A stretch of 64,000 nt of DNA from Clostridiales bacterium (GCA_012840445.1 DULI01000005.1:1-64000), one strand, 5' to 3'; positions 7,981 to 18,468 are shown, counted from the stretch's first letter. A program made the numbers and translations. The notes: a model not told the origin generated them from the letters alone.

Positions 7981-9192
7981 TTATCTATTGCAGTAGAAAT
8001 CCACAATTGCGGCGGGAATATGCCGCCTGATAAAATCGCTTTTTGAGGCGATTTCGCAGGCAGCTTTAAGGTCATGCGGCAGCTGTTTAAATCCAGACAG
8101 CGTCTGTGCGTCCGCCTTGTACATATTAAAATCCGCGATTTTAGGCAAATCCAGCCTGTTCTTTATCCCGTAAAGCCCGGCATATATCATCAGCGTAAAG
8201 GCAAGGTACGGATTGGCTGTTGGGTCAGGCGAACGGAATTCCGCACGGCGGTATTCACCCACCGCGGCCGGGATACGCACAAGCTGGGAACGGTTTTCGT
8301 TGGACCAGGATATATATCTTGGCGCCTTGTTAACGCCCAGTCGCTTATAGGAATTTTCGGTTGGGTTCATGAATGCGGTCATCTGGTCTGCCATTTCAAG
8401 AATTCCGGCAATCATATAGCTTAAATTGTCCGAACCGTCATCTGCCTTGACAGACACGTTTATATGAAAGCCGTTGCCCGGCTGGTTTTCAAGGGGCTTT
8501 GCACTGAAATCGGCATGAAGGCCGTTGCGGTTTGCAACAGTTCTGACCACGGTCTGAAATGTCATGGCATTATCCGCGGCTGTAATGGGGTCAGAATAAC
8601 GAAAACCAATTTCGTTCTGACCGGGTCCTTCTTCGTGATGGGAACTTTCGGGGCAAATACCCATCTGCTCAAGGGTAAGGCAAATTTCCCTGCGGATATT
8701 TTCCCCCCTGTCGTCGGGGGCAATATCCATATATCCGGCATAATCATAAGGGTCCTTAGTAGGGTTTCCGTTATTATCAAGTTTGAACAGATAGAATTCC
8801 TGCTCCACACCAAATAAAAAATGGTATCCTTCCGCCTCTGCCTTTTTTACCGCCTTTATAAGCAAGCTTCTTGTGTCGCACTCAAAAGGTCTGCCGTCGG
8901 GATAGGTAATTCTTGAAAACATACGGACAACCTTGCCATGCTCCGGCCTCCAGGGCAGCAGCATTAACGTCTCTGCGTCGGGATGAAGCAAAAGGTCGGA
9001 ACGGGTTTCATCGCCGAAACCTTTAATTGCAGAAGCGTCAAAGGCAATTCCGTATTCAAAAGCTCGAGGCAGCTCCTGCGGCAATATTGAAATATTCTTT
9101 TGCCTGCCAAATACATCACAGAAGGCAAGACGAATGAACTTCACATCTTCTTCCTGGACATATTGCAATACCTCTTCTTTTGAATACTTCAT
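7981..9192 (-). CDS. glnA: Glutamine synthetase, type I family
   Basis: ATP-dependent amidation of glutamate to glutamine. Key motifs appear in the family order: GVEQEFYLF (metal-binding Glu), HHEEGPGQNEIGF, NGFHINVSV, NENRSQLVRIP and the C-terminal RAEFRSPDPTANPYLAF. It is 403 residues, shorter than the usual 440 or so, because it ends soon after the DFIRRHIP segment. The adenylylation loop of enteric enzymes is not recognisable. The start chosen is the ATG at 9192 with GGAAGG upstream; the upstream in-frame extension overlaps gltB3 coding sequence. It lies between gltB3 and the ANTAR gene, so GS and GOGAT are made together. A second, unrelated GS (GSIII) is at 16157. Confidence 0.95.
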   Translation of the reverse strand: MKYSKEEVLQYVQEEDVKFIRLAFCDVFGRQKNISILPQELPRAFEYGIAFDASAIKGFGDETRSDLLLHPDAETLMLLPWRPEHGKVVRMFSRITYPDGRPFECDTRSLLIKAVKKAEAEGYHFLFGVEQEFYLFKLDNNGNPTKDPYDYAGYMDIAPDDRGENIRREICLTLEQMGICPESSHHEEGPGQNEIGFRYSDPITAADNAMTFQTVVRTVANRNGLHADFSAKPLENQPGNGFHINVSVKADDGSDNLSYMIAGILEMADQMTAFMNPTENSYKRLGVNKAPRYISWSNENRSQLVRIPAAVGEYRRAEFRSPDPTANPYLAFTLMIYAGLYGIKNRLDLPKIADFNMYKADAQTLSGFKQLPHDLKAACEIASKSDFIRRHIPAAIVDFYCNR

Positions 9193-9214
9193 AATAATAC
9201 CTTCCTTCTTAAAG

Positions 9215-9934
9215 TTAGTTCTCCACATACATCTGTTTGTATGGATTTTTACTGTCGGGCGTAACAACAGTAAAGGGCGAGTTTATTACAGTATCATAAT
9301 CATAACCGAATAACTCGCAGTATTCGGCTATGTACTCCTTAATTTCCTCCATGTCATCAGGGCCTGCGGGGCGTGCGGTCACCTGGTTTGGGAACTTTAT
9401 TCCCTCGCAGTCGGAGCGCAAAAACATTTTGCCTCCGTGCATTCCCGTGCAGGGAAACTGTCCGACAATTTGCCTTCCCTTGGAGTTTAACCCAAGTACT
9501 ATAATAACGCCTCCCGCCTGGTATTCCCCAAGGAAACTTCCTGCGGTGCCGCCTATTACCATCACCGGAATTTTATCTTCATAGGCCTTCATATGGATAC
9601 CCGCTCTGTATCCAGCATTGCCCTTTACAAAGATTTTGCCTCCGCGCATGGCATACCCCGCAGCATCGCCTATATCGCCGTGGACTACTATTTTCCCCTC
9701 GTTCATGGTATCCCCTACCGCGTCCTGAGCATTTGAATAAACCGTAATTACGGCACCGTCTAAATATGCGCCCAGCGCATTGCCAGGTACACCGAAAATG
9801 TCAATGTAAAGGCCTGACATACCTGCGGCAATAAAGCGCTGCCCGCAGCAGTTCTCAAGGATTATATGGCCTTTACAACCCCGTATCCTTTCGTTTATTG
9901 ACCTGTGATCCAAATCCTTTACATTTATTAGCAT
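9215..9934 (-). CDS. gltB3: Glutamate synthase GXGXG (C-terminal) domain protein
   Basis: A free-standing version of the C-terminal domain of glutamate synthase large subunit. Its 239 residues form a right-handed beta-helix of repeats such as GDIGDAAGYAMRGGKI and GGTAGSFLGEYQAGG, typical of the GXGXG fold shared with formylmethanofuran dehydrogenase subunit C. In single-chain GltB this domain holds the glutaminase and FMN domains together. It lies 3 bases downstream of the FAD oxidoreductase gene and 22 bases before the glnA ATG. The split arrangement is of the type described for archaea, Thermotogae and several clostridia. Confidence 0.93.
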   Translation of the reverse strand: MLINVKDLDHRSINERIRGCKGHIILENCCGQRFIAAGMSGLYIDIFGVPGNALGAYLDGAVITVYSNAQDAVGDTMNEGKIVVHGDIGDAAGYAMRGGKIFVKGNAGYRAGIHMKAYEDKIPVMVIGGTAGSFLGEYQAGGVIIVLGLNSKGRQIVGQFPCTGMHGGKMFLRSDCEGIKFPNQVTARPAGPDDMEEIKEYIAEYCELFGYDYDTVINSPFTVVTPDSKNPYKQMYVEN

Positions 9935-9937
9935 ATA

Positions 9938-11209
9938 TTATACCACGCCCTCGAACATTTTTCTACGAACATTGGAAGGAAACGCAGCGGTTGTAGCATC
10001 TTTTTTAAGGATGTCAAAACCAATCTCGCTTAAAGGCGTCCTTTCCCTGATTAGTGATGTGTAAATCCCGGCCCGTTCTACCCTGCCTACTATGATAAAC
10101 CCGACAAGATACCCATCTTTTACAAACAGGCGCTTTAAAGAGCTTTCATCCTTTTCCTCATAAATCTCTCCGTTGTAAACGCCCGCCGTCATGGCATGCA
10201 GGCCGAAAAAGCCCACGGAGTTCATGGCAATGGCCTTGTCATAAACCTCATTGCCACCCGCCATATTGACGCCTGCGGTAAATCCTTGCATATAGGCGTT
10301 GGGAAGCAGCGCCAGAACACGCCTGCCGCCGAAGGAAACATCGTTTCCCTCGGTGCAGTCGCCGGCCGCATACACATCAGCAAGACTTGTCTGCATGCGG
10401 TCATTAACAATAATCCCGCGGTTTACCTCGCCCCCGGCATCCTTTATAAGCCCGGTATTTGGTCGCACGCCGCTTGCAAGCACAAGTACATCAAATTCAA
10501 CCTGCCTGCCGCTTTTCATAATTGCGGTGTGCTTCTTAAATTGCATAACAGTATCAGACAGCATAAACTTAATCCCGTTTGTCTCAAGGTGCCTTTTCAT
10601 TATTGCGGCGCCGTCATCTTCAAGAACACTTGAAAGCACCCTGTCGGCAAGGTCGCAAACCGTAATGCTTGCCACCCTATTGTGCAGCCCTTCGGCGCAC
10701 TTAAGGCCTATAAGCCCCGCCCCAATTATTAATACCCTGGACTTGCTGTTTACCGCCGATTTTAAGGCTTCGGCATCATCAAGGGTCATAAAGCAAAACT
10801 TATCCTTTACCTCGTCCAGTCCTTCTATGTTTGGAATAAACGGCACAGAACCGGTGGCAACGCACACGGACGTATAGTCAAGAACGGTGCCGTCACTTAC
10901 AACCACTTTTTTCTGGTTGTTTGTAACAAGGTCACTATCTATGTCGTTTTTAAGGTTGCAGTATAAGCGCACGGCCTTTTTGCCGTAAAGCACCTCGCAA
11001 CCCATTTTATCGTAAAAGTCCGGGCTTCTGTAATTTATACGCTCAAGGTCTGTCTTGTCTTCAAGGTAGTAGGAGATAAGCGGCCTGCTGTAAACAGCGC
11101 GGTTTTCTTCCGAGATAACGGTTATTTTGGCGTTTTTGTCTAAGCTTCTGATTCCCTCAATACAACCCACCGCAGCAACGCCGTTGCCGATAATGACATA
11201 ATGCTTCAT
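9938..11209 (-). CDS. FAD/NAD(P)-dependent oxidoreductase, glutamate synthase electron-input subunit
   Basis: 423 residues of the pyridine nucleotide-disulfide oxidoreductase family. An FAD-binding Rossmann motif (VIIGNGVAAVG) lies at the N-terminus, an NAD-binding motif (VLIIGAGLIGLKCAEG) near residue 165, and the second FAD motif (DVYAAGDCTEG) near 280. It looks like NADH oxidase or rubredoxin reductase-type enzymes rather than true GltD. Within the glt operon it is inferred to pass electrons from NAD(P)H, via the adjacent ferredoxin protein, to GltB2. It overlaps the ferredoxin gene by 4 bases. Confidence 0.88.
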   Translation of the reverse strand: MKHYVIIGNGVAAVGCIEGIRSLDKNAKITVISEENRAVYSRPLISYYLEDKTDLERINYRSPDFYDKMGCEVLYGKKAVRLYCNLKNDIDSDLVTNNQKKVVVSDGTVLDYTSVCVATGSVPFIPNIEGLDEVKDKFCFMTLDDAEALKSAVNSKSRVLIIGAGLIGLKCAEGLHNRVASITVCDLADRVLSSVLEDDGAAIMKRHLETNGIKFMLSDTVMQFKKHTAIMKSGRQVEFDVLVLASGVRPNTGLIKDAGGEVNRGIIVNDRMQTSLADVYAAGDCTEGNDVSFGGRRVLALLPNAYMQGFTAGVNMAGGNEVYDKAIAMNSVGFFGLHAMTAGVYNGEIYEEKDESSLKRLFVKDGYLVGFIIVGRVERAGIYTSLIRERTPLSEIGFDILKKDATTAAFPSNVRRKMFEGVV

Positions 11210-11646
11210 TCAGCCTCTCCTCTTTCTTCATATACAATTGCCCTGTTGGGGCAGCCTTTGACACAGGCGGGCTCGCCACAGGAATTTTGCAGGCAAAGTT
11301 CGCATTTTTGAACAACGCCATTTTCACCGATGGTCAACGCGCCAAAGGGGCAGACCAGCATACAGGTAAGGCACTTAACACACTTGCTTTTGTCAAGCTT
11401 TACAACACTGTTTTCCTTATACATGGCGCCGGCAATGCAGCTTTTGACGCAGATGGGGTCGGTGCAGTGGCGGCAGGAAACCGCATATGTGATTCTCTGG
11501 TTATCTTCGACGCGTATTCTCGGATATATGGGCTTACCTTTAAGCGCCGTTACCATATCCTTTAATCCGGAATTTGCAAAGGCACAGTTGTATTCGCACA
11601 ACCGGCACCCCAGGCACCACTCTTCGTTTACATAAATTCTTTTCAT
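11206..11646 (-). CDS. 4Fe-4S ferredoxin, glutamate synthase-associated
   Basis: 146 residues with four cysteine clusters typical of HycB/DmsB-like polyferredoxins: CLGCRLCEYNC, CRHCTDPICVKSC, CVKCLTCMLVCP and CELCLQNSCGEPACVKGCP. They could carry up to four [4Fe-4S] clusters. It probably links the oxidoreductase encoded just downstream to the FMN synthase domain encoded just upstream. The ATG at 11646 is chosen because it follows the gltB2 stop directly; the longer frame to 11703 runs inside gltB2. Confidence 0.9.
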   Translation of the reverse strand: MKRIYVNEEWCLGCRLCEYNCAFANSGLKDMVTALKGKPIYPRIRVEDNQRITYAVSCRHCTDPICVKSCIAGAMYKENSVVKLDKSKCVKCLTCMLVCPFGALTIGENGVVQKCELCLQNSCGEPACVKGCPNRAIVYEERGEAE

Positions 11647-11647
11647 A

Positions 11648-13153
11648 TTACTCACCCGCATGAGAAATTCCAAGAATCTCAAGCTCTTTCTGGTTAAGCC
11701 CAACCCCGCGCAGCATAAGCCGGTTGCCGCGAAGGGCCTCGATGGAATTAATGCCCATACCTCCCATTAGTTCTTTTATCTCATGGCGCCAGGCATTCAT
11801 GAGATTTATAAGCCTTTCGCTCCCAATGCTGGGATTAAGCCTTTTCACAAGGTCCGGCCGCTGGGTCGCAATGCCCCAGTTGCACTTGCCGCTGTGGCAG
11901 GTCCGGCAAAGGTGGCACCCAAGGGCCAGCAGTGCCGCCGTGCCGATGTAACATGCGTCTGCGCCGAGGGCTATCGCCTTTACTACATCCGAGGCGCTGC
12001 GTATACTTCCCCCCACGACCAACGACACATCGTTCCTGATACCCTCTTCCCTAAGCCGCTGGTCGACCGCGGCAAGGGCCAGTTCAATCGGAATTCCGAC
12101 ATTGTCGCGAATCCTTGTGGGTGCAGCGCCCGTACCTCCGCGGAAGCCGTCGATAGCGATAATATCAGCGCCGCTTCTCGCGATTCCGCTGGCAATTGCG
12201 GCAATATTGTGGACAGCCGCCACCTTTACGATAACCGGCTTTTTGTATTCTGTAGCTTCCTTTAAGGAAAAAACAAGCTGGCGCAGGTCTTCAATGGAAT
12301 ATATGTCGTGGTGGGGGGCCGGAGAGATTGCGTCTGTTCCTTCGGGAATCATACGGGTGCGGGAAATATCCCCAACAATCTTTGCCCCCGGCAAATGGCC
12401 GCCAATTCCCGGTTTTGCACCCTGTCCCATCTTAATTTCAATTGCGGCGCCCGCCTCAAGATAATCCTTGTGCACGCCAAAACGGCCGGAAGCGACCTGT
12501 ATAATGGTGTTTTTACCGTAGCGATAAAAATCCTCGTGCAGCCCGCCCTCGCCGGTATTGTAGTAAATTCCAAGCTCGCTGGCAGCGCGGGCAAGGGACG
12601 CGTGGGCGTTGTAACTGATTGACCCATAGCTCATGGCCGAAAACATAACCGGCATGGAAAGCTCTAGCTGGGGCGGCAACTGGCATTTTAACCTGCCCTT
12701 TTCATCCCTCTCAACCTTCCTGGGCTTTTTACCGAGAAATACGCGGGTCTCCATCGGCTCACGAAGCGGGTCAATGGAAGGATTGGTAACCTGTGAAGCA
12801 TTGATAAGGATCTTATCCCAGTACACCGGCATGGGTTTGGGGTTGCCCATGGAGGAAAGCAGCACACCGCCGCTGTTTGCCTGCTTGTAGATTTCCTTAA
12901 TGGTGTCCTCGGCCCAGTTGGCGTTTTCCCGGAATGTGCAGTTGCTCTTTACTATTTTTAACGCCCTTGTTGGACACAAGCATACACAGCGCTGGCAGTT
13001 AACACATTTTGTATCATCGCTAAGTATCCTGCCCGTTTTTTCATCAAAGCTGTGCACTTCGTTTGCGCACTGCCTCTCGCAGACGCGGCAAGCAATGCAG
13101 CGGTCCTCATTCCGCACAACCTCGAATTCGGGGTAAATAAATTCAATTCCCAT
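11648..13153 (-). CDS. gltB2: Glutamate synthase FMN/Fe-S central domain protein, archaeal type
   Basis: 501 residues. An N-terminal two-cluster ferredoxin segment (CIACRVCERQC and CVNCQRCVCLCP, residues about 18-65) precedes the FMN-binding TIM-barrel synthase domain (about 90-490). The barrel carries GGLHEDFYRYG, KMGQGAKPGIGGHLPGAK, the DGFRGGTGAAP phosphate loop and the 3Fe-4S ligands CHLCRTCHSGKCNWG. It converts 2-oxoglutarate, ammonia released by GltB1 and electrons to glutamate. Its start codon abuts the gltB1 stop, implying translational coupling. Confidence 0.95.
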   Translation of the reverse strand: MGIEFIYPEFEVVRNEDRCIACRVCERQCANEVHSFDEKTGRILSDDTKCVNCQRCVCLCPTRALKIVKSNCTFRENANWAEDTIKEIYKQANSGGVLLSSMGNPKPMPVYWDKILINASQVTNPSIDPLREPMETRVFLGKKPRKVERDEKGRLKCQLPPQLELSMPVMFSAMSYGSISYNAHASLARAASELGIYYNTGEGGLHEDFYRYGKNTIIQVASGRFGVHKDYLEAGAAIEIKMGQGAKPGIGGHLPGAKIVGDISRTRMIPEGTDAISPAPHHDIYSIEDLRQLVFSLKEATEYKKPVIVKVAAVHNIAAIASGIARSGADIIAIDGFRGGTGAAPTRIRDNVGIPIELALAAVDQRLREEGIRNDVSLVVGGSIRSASDVVKAIALGADACYIGTAALLALGCHLCRTCHSGKCNWGIATQRPDLVKRLNPSIGSERLINLMNAWRHEIKELMGGMGINSIEALRGNRLMLRGVGLNQKELEILGISHAGE

Positions 13154-14244
13154 TAATAAGCACCCTCCTTTGCCTTGACTATTACGGCTTCGCCGCCTGC
13201 GGGTGCCCAGACATTTTCGGCATCAGGTTGCATTGCGCGGATAGAGGCTTCCTCGCTAGCAATAAACACCCTGTCATCCTTTTCGCCAACTACCATGGAA
13301 CGCAGTTTCAGCCGGTCATTCAAAGCCATAAGCCCTCCGTTGTACCCAAGCACAATCGAAAAGGGTCCGGTAACAAGCAGGCTTGAGAAAAAGGTGCGCA
13401 GGTATACGCATTTATTCTTATATTCAGCGTCGGTTTCACCTTCAATGGTGCTCCAGAATGGCGCGGCTACCACTTTGGCCGCCTCATCAAGAGTCAGCCC
13501 CTGCACACGGATAAGATAGTCCATTATATAAGTAATAACCTCGGTATCGGTTTTCATGGTGCATTTGTACCCGTACATTTCAATAAAGCGTCGGTTGGCA
13601 TCATAGGAGGAAATCTCCCCGTTGTGAACCACCGACCAGTCAAGCAGCGAAAAGGGGTGTGCGCCGCCCCACCAGCCTGGTGTGTTTGTGGGGTACCTGC
13701 CGTGCGCCGTCCAGGAGTAACCCTCGTATTCGTCCAACCTGTAAAACACCCCTACATCCTCCGGAAATCCGACCGCCTTAAATGTTCCCATGTTCTTGCC
13801 GCTAGAAAAGACATAGGCGCCTTTCATTTCGTCGTTTATCTTCATAACCGTCCGGGCAACAAATTCCTTTTCATCAAGCTGCATCGAAGCAAGAACAGAT
13901 TTTAACGGATCAACGAAATACCTCCATATAATGGGCTCGTCGGTAATCGCGGGCACCTTTCGCGTGGGAATAATCTCGGATTTTACAATTTCAAAACGTT
14001 CCTTTAAAAACGCCTCACAGTCCTTTCGCGTGGCGCGGCTGTCAAAGAACATGTGCAGGGCATAAAAATCCCTGTATTCGGGATAAATGCCATAACCGGC
14101 AAAACCGCCTCCAAGGCCGTTGGAGCGGTCGCGCATCGGCCTCATAGCATCAATAATCATCTCGCCGGTCATCCTTCTGCCTTCTTTAGAGATAACCGCA
14201 GCGATTGCGCATCCAGAAGGGATGCGTACTTGGCCTTCTAACAT
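13153..14244 (-). CDS. gltB1: Glutamate synthase glutaminase (class II GATase) domain protein
   Basis: About 363 residues forming an Ntn-type glutaminase that frees ammonia from glutamine for GltB2. The predicted nucleophile is the Cys in IPSGCAIAAVIS, at residue 12 from the chosen start. A short propeptide would have to be removed, as in other class II amidotransferases. Other family motifs are HGRYPTNTPGWWGGAHPF, VVHNGEISSYDANRR and KTDTEVITY. The ATG at 14244 is preferred, preceded by GGGAAGGGAA. A longer frame opens at 14331, but those bases encode the promoter-proximal leader stem-loop. This is the first gene of the operon running to the ANTAR regulator. Confidence 0.92.
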   Translation of the reverse strand: MLEGQVRIPSGCAIAAVISKEGRRMTGEMIIDAMRPMRDRSNGLGGGFAGYGIYPEYRDFYALHMFFDSRATRKDCEAFLKERFEIVKSEIIPTRKVPAITDEPIIWRYFVDPLKSVLASMQLDEKEFVARTVMKINDEMKGAYVFSSGKNMGTFKAVGFPEDVGVFYRLDEYEGYSWTAHGRYPTNTPGWWGGAHPFSLLDWSVVHNGEISSYDANRRFIEMYGYKCTMKTDTEVITYIMDYLIRVQGLTLDEAAKVVAAPFWSTIEGETDAEYKNKCVYLRTFFSSLLVTGPFSIVLGYNGGLMALNDRLKLRSMVVGEKDDRVFIASEEASIRAMQPDAENVWAPAGGEAVIVKAKEGAY

Positions 14245-14271
14245 TGAATTCCCTTCCCTTTCCGGGGGAAC

Positions 14272-14328
14272 AAAAAAGCGCTCATTGCAATGCAGAATTT
14301 TTTCTGCACTGTAATGAACGCCTTTGCT
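14272..14328 (-). promoter_or_regulatory. Leader element 1 (glt operon): conserved box and terminator hairpin
   Basis: On the minus strand the leader reads GCAAAGGCGTTCATT, then an inner hairpin TGCAGAA-AAAA-TTCTGCA, then AATGAGCGC and a T-run. The outer arms GCGTTCATT and AATGAGCGC pair with one U-G. It fits an intrinsic terminator between promoter and gltB1, and its 5' box resembles those before gdhA, glnN and gatC. ANTAR control is inferred. Confidence 0.7.
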
Positions 14329-14354
14329 CATTCACTATATTTTATGTTTGTAAT

Positions 14355-14383
14355 ATTATACGTAGTATATTATTTTTTGTCAA
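14355..14383 (-). promoter_or_regulatory. Sigma-A promoter of the glt-glnA-ANTAR operon
   Basis: Minus-strand TTGACA (14378-14383) and TATAAT (14355-14360) are both perfect consensus with a 17-base spacer. Transcription would begin near 14348, giving a leader of about 104 bases that contains the terminator hairpin. Confidence 0.9.
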
Positions 14384-14435
14384 GCAGCAGACAAAATAGT
14401 TCAAAAAAAAATTTGCAGAAAAATGAAAATTAGGG

Positions 14436-14463
14436 TTGACATTTACCTTTACAAATGTATAAT
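14436..14463 (+). promoter_or_regulatory. Sigma-A promoter of gdhA
   Basis: TTGACA (14436-14441), 16-base spacer, TATAAT (14458-14463). It is back to back with the glt promoter, with about 50 bases between the two -35 boxes. The leader to the gdhA start is about 150 bases and holds two repeated elements. Confidence 0.9.
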
Positions 14464-14473
14464 ATACAAGAAG

Positions 14474-14516
14474 AAGGCAATGGTGTCTGTGGGTAGAAAT
14501 TGTAGGTGTTTTTTAT
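14474..14516 (+). promoter_or_regulatory. Leader element 2 (gdhA, first copy)
   Basis: AAGGCAATGGTGTCTGT begins only a few bases after the predicted transcription start. It is followed by GGTGTTTTTTATTTT. The box matches the other copies, but the downstream stem is weak by eye (CTGTG with TGTAG, mostly G-U). Confidence 0.55.
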
Positions 14517-14533
14517 TTTGAACTTTTAAATAA

Positions 14534-15958
<1,425 letters not shown>

Positions 15959-15976
15959 AATTAAAACATAATATAA

Positions 15977-16024
15977 AAAGGCAAAGGCGTCTTTAATGTG
16001 TAACAGCATTAAAGGCGCCTTTAA
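15977..16024 (+). promoter_or_regulatory. Leader element 4 (between gdhA and glnN)
   Basis: AAAAGGCAAAGGCGTC leads into a long hairpin: AAAGGCGTCTTTAATG pairs with CATTAAAGGCGCCTTT (one G-U) around an 8-base loop. It could end gdhA transcripts or gate read-through into glnN. I saw no separate consensus promoter between the two genes. Confidence 0.65.
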
Positions 16025-16043
16025 TTATATATAACCACTTTGT

Positions 16044-16119
16044 GCCTTAAACGGGCCTGCCGGAATTATTGGGGGAAAAAGCGCTCGTAAAAATATCAAT
16101 TTTAGGCAGGCCCGTAAGG
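16044..16119 (+). other. Long-range RNA stem in the glnN leader
   Basis: ACGGGCCTGCC (16051-16061) is perfectly complementary to GGCAGGCCCGT (16105-16115), and GCCT/AGGC flanks extend it across a small internal loop. The 43-base interior is A-rich. It ends about 25 bases before the glnN RBS and matches no riboswitch class I can name. Confidence 0.5.
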
Positions 16120-16156
16120 CCAAAGCAAAATATAAATTTCACAAAGGAGTGTAGTT

Positions 16157-18253
16157 ATGAAAAACGTGCCGGACTATTTTGGAAGTTTGGTTTTTGACGA
16201 TCGCGCGATGAGAGCAACATTGCCACCGGATGTTTACGACTCTTTGAAAAAAACTATTAACGAAGGCAAGGAACTGGATATCAGCGTTGCCAATGTGGTT
16301 GCCGCCGCAATGAAAGAATGGGCCATCTCCAAAGGTGCCACCCATTTTACCCACTGGTTCCAGCCCCTTACGGGTATCACCGCCGAAAAGCACGACAGCT
16401 TTATTTCTCCCCTGCCCGGCGGTGGGGTTATCATGGAATTTTCAGGCAAGGAGCTTATAAAGGGCGAACCAGACGCCTCCTCCTTCCCAAGCGGCGGGCT
16501 TCGCGCCACATTCGAGGCCAGGGGGTATACCGCATGGGACCCGACCTCATACGCGTTTATAAAGGGAAAGACGCTCTGCATTCCCACCGCCTTTTGTTCC
16601 TATGACGGCCACGCGCTGGACAAAAAGACCCCTCTGCTGCGTTCCATGGAGGCACTTAACAAGCAGGCGCTCAGAATCCTCCGCCTTTTTGGCAACACCA
16701 CCGCAAAGTGTGTGCGGCCATATGTTGGCCCCGAGCAGGAATACTTCCTTGTCACAAAAGAATTGTACGACCAGCGCCCTGACCTGCGTTTTACCGGCAG
16801 GACGCTCTTTGGTGCCAAACCTCCAAGGGGCCAGGAATTGGAAGACCATTATTTCGGCTCCATTAAGCCGAGGGTAGAAGCCTTTATGCAGGAGCTTAAC
16901 AAGGAACTTTGGAAGTTAGGCGTTCTTGCAAAAACCGAGCATAACGAGGTGGCCCCCGGCCAGCACGAAATTGCACCAATATACACCACCGCAAATATTG
17001 CCACCGATCACAACCAGCTTGTTATGGAGCTTTTGCAAAAGGTGGCCTTAAAACACGGTCTTGTATGCCTGCTTCACGAAAAGCCATTTGCGGGGGTAAA
17101 CGGCAGCGGCAAGCACAACAACTGGTCAATTGCGACTGACACAGGCCAGAACCTGCTTTCCCCCGGCGAAACGCCTTATGAGAATGCCCAATTCCTGCTT
17201 TTCCTCTGCGCCGTTATAAAAGCTGTGGACGATTATCAGGACCTGCTGCGCCTCTCAGTTGCCACCGCCGGCAACGACCACCGTCTTGGCGCCAACGAGG
17301 CGCCCCCCGCGGTTGTGTCCATTTTCCTCGGAGATGAGCTGACAGCGGTACTGGAAGCCATAGAGAGCGGCACGCCATACCGTGGAAGCGAAAAGACCCA
17401 GCTTAAACTCGGTGTCGACGTGCTACCCAAATTCCACCGGGACAACACTGACCGCAACAGGACCTCGCCCTTTGCCTTTACCGGCAACAAGTTCGAATTC
17501 CGAATGGTGGGTTCCTCCAACAGCATAGCCTGCGCGAATATAATGCTTAACAGCGCAGTGGCCGAATCCCTGAAAATTTTTGCCGACACCCTTGAGGCTG
17601 CCGAAGACTTTGAGGCGGCGCTTAACGAGCTCATTAAAAAGACCATAAAAGAGCACAAGCGTATAATCTTTAACGGCAACGGCTATGATGAAAGCTGGAT
17701 TAAAGAGGCCACCGAAAAACGTGGCTTGCTTAACTACCGTACCACCCCCGATTGCATGCCACACCTGCTGGATAAAAAGAATGTCGACATGCTGACAAGG
17801 CACGGCGTTTACACATACGAAGAACTTAAATCCAGATGTGAAATTATGCTGGATAACTACTGCAAGACGGTTATCATCGAAGCCAACACGATGGTCAATA
17901 TGGCCAAAACCCAAATCGCCCCCGCTGTCGAAACTTATGCGGCAGATGTCGCAAGAGCTGCCGCTTCCAAAAAGACTCTTGATTCTGGGATTTCTTTAAG
18001 CTATGAAACCGGCCTTGTAAGAAAGCTTTCGGCTTTGACCGAACGTATAGCCGCCAAAGCCGAGGAACTGGAAAACGCGGTGCTTGCCCTTCAAAACATG
18101 CAGGATGTCGGCGCAAAGTCCGTAACAATACGTGACAACATCCTAAACCTTATGGGTGAACTCAGGCTTGCCTGCGACGAGGCGGAAACCCTCACCGCAA
18201 AGAGCTACTGGCCTTTCCCCACCTACGCAGACCTTTTATTCTGTGTAAGGTAA
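16157..18253 (+). CDS. glnN: Glutamine synthetase type III
   Basis: A 698-residue GSIII, the long form typical of Bacteroidetes, cyanobacteria and clostridia, unrelated in length to the GSI at 7981. The catalytic part carries GPEQEYFLV near residue 190, [16 protein letters not shown] near 261, [13 protein letters not shown] near 315 and [13 protein letters not shown] near 373. The N-terminal [10 protein letters not shown] and the C-terminal helical region (about 590-690) are GSIII-specific. The RBS AAAGGAGT is well spaced. It is probably expressed by read-through from gdhA, or from a promoter in the structured leader I did not recognise. Confidence 0.96.
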   Translation: MKNVPDYFGSLVFDDRAMRATLPPDVYDSLKKTINEGKELDISVANVVAAAMKEWAISKGATHFTHWFQPLTGITAEKHDSFISPLPGGGVIMEFSGKELIKGEPDASSFPSGGLRATFEARGYTAWDPTSYAFIKGKTLCIPTAFCSYDGHALDKKTPLLRSMEALNKQALRILRLFGNTTAKCVRPYVGPEQEYFLVTKELYDQRPDLRFTGRTLFGAKPPRGQELEDHYFGSIKPRVEAFMQELNKELWKLGVLAKTEHNEVAPGQHEIAPIYTTANIATDHNQLVMELLQKVALKHGLVCLLHEKPFAGVNGSGKHNNWSIATDTGQNLLSPGETPYENAQFLLFLCAVIKAVDDYQDLLRLSVATAGNDHRLGANEAPPAVVSIFLGDELTAVLEAIESGTPYRGSEKTQLKLGVDVLPKFHRDNTDRNRTSPFAFTGNKFEFRMVGSSNSIACANIMLNSAVAESLKIFADTLEAAEDFEAALNELIKKTIKEHKRIIFNGNGYDESWIKEATEKRGLLNYRTTPDCMPHLLDKKNVDMLTRHGVYTYEELKSRCEIMLDNYCKTVIIEANTMVNMAKTQIAPAVETYAADVARAAASKKTLDSGISLSYETGLVRKLSALTERIAAKAEELENAVLALQNMQDVGAKSVTIRDNILNLMGELRLACDEAETLTAKSYWPFPTYADLLFCVR

Positions 18254-18284
18254 CAACACCCCGCCTTTCAGAACACAAAATATA

Positions 18285-18340
18285 TTTGCAAAAGCGAATG
18301 CACCTGCGGCTAAAGGGCCTGCGGGTGCATTCGCTGCAAA
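18285..18340 (+). other. Large hairpin downstream of glnN
   Basis: GCGAATGCACC and GGTGCATTCGC form an 11-bp perfect stem, extended by TTTGCA/TGCAAA. No U-run follows on the plus strand, so it is either a 3' stability element or a poor terminator of the gdhA-glnN unit. Confidence 0.5.
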
Positions 18341-18361
18341 ATTAAAAACTTTAGACGATGG

Positions 18362-18390
18362 TTGACAAAAAGCCAAAAAAAGCATATAAT
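18362..18390 (+). promoter_or_regulatory. Sigma-A promoter of the gatCAB/amidotransferase unit
   Basis: TTGACA (18362-18367), 17-base spacer, TATAAT (18385-18390): perfect consensus. The first repeated leader element starts at the predicted transcription start, as at gdhA. Confidence 0.9.
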
Positions 18391-18399
18391 AAATGGATG

Positions 18400-18450
18400 A
18401 AGGCAATGGCGTCTTTAGTTTGCAGCTAAAGCTCTGTGCCTTGTTATAAT
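18400..18450 (+). promoter_or_regulatory. Leader element 5 (gatC, first copy)
   Basis: AAGGCAATGGCGTCTTTAG is followed by a 7-base loop, CTAAAG and TGTGCCTT. CTTTAG/CTAAAG and AAGGCA/TGCCTT pair, and GTTATAATTT follows. Confidence 0.65.
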
Positions 18451-18468
18451 TTAATAAAAATGGAATAT

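Noticed and set aside
14245..14331. N-terminal extension of gltB1
   Set aside because: The bases form the leader terminator hairpin and match the other leader copies; the start at 14244 has a better RBS.
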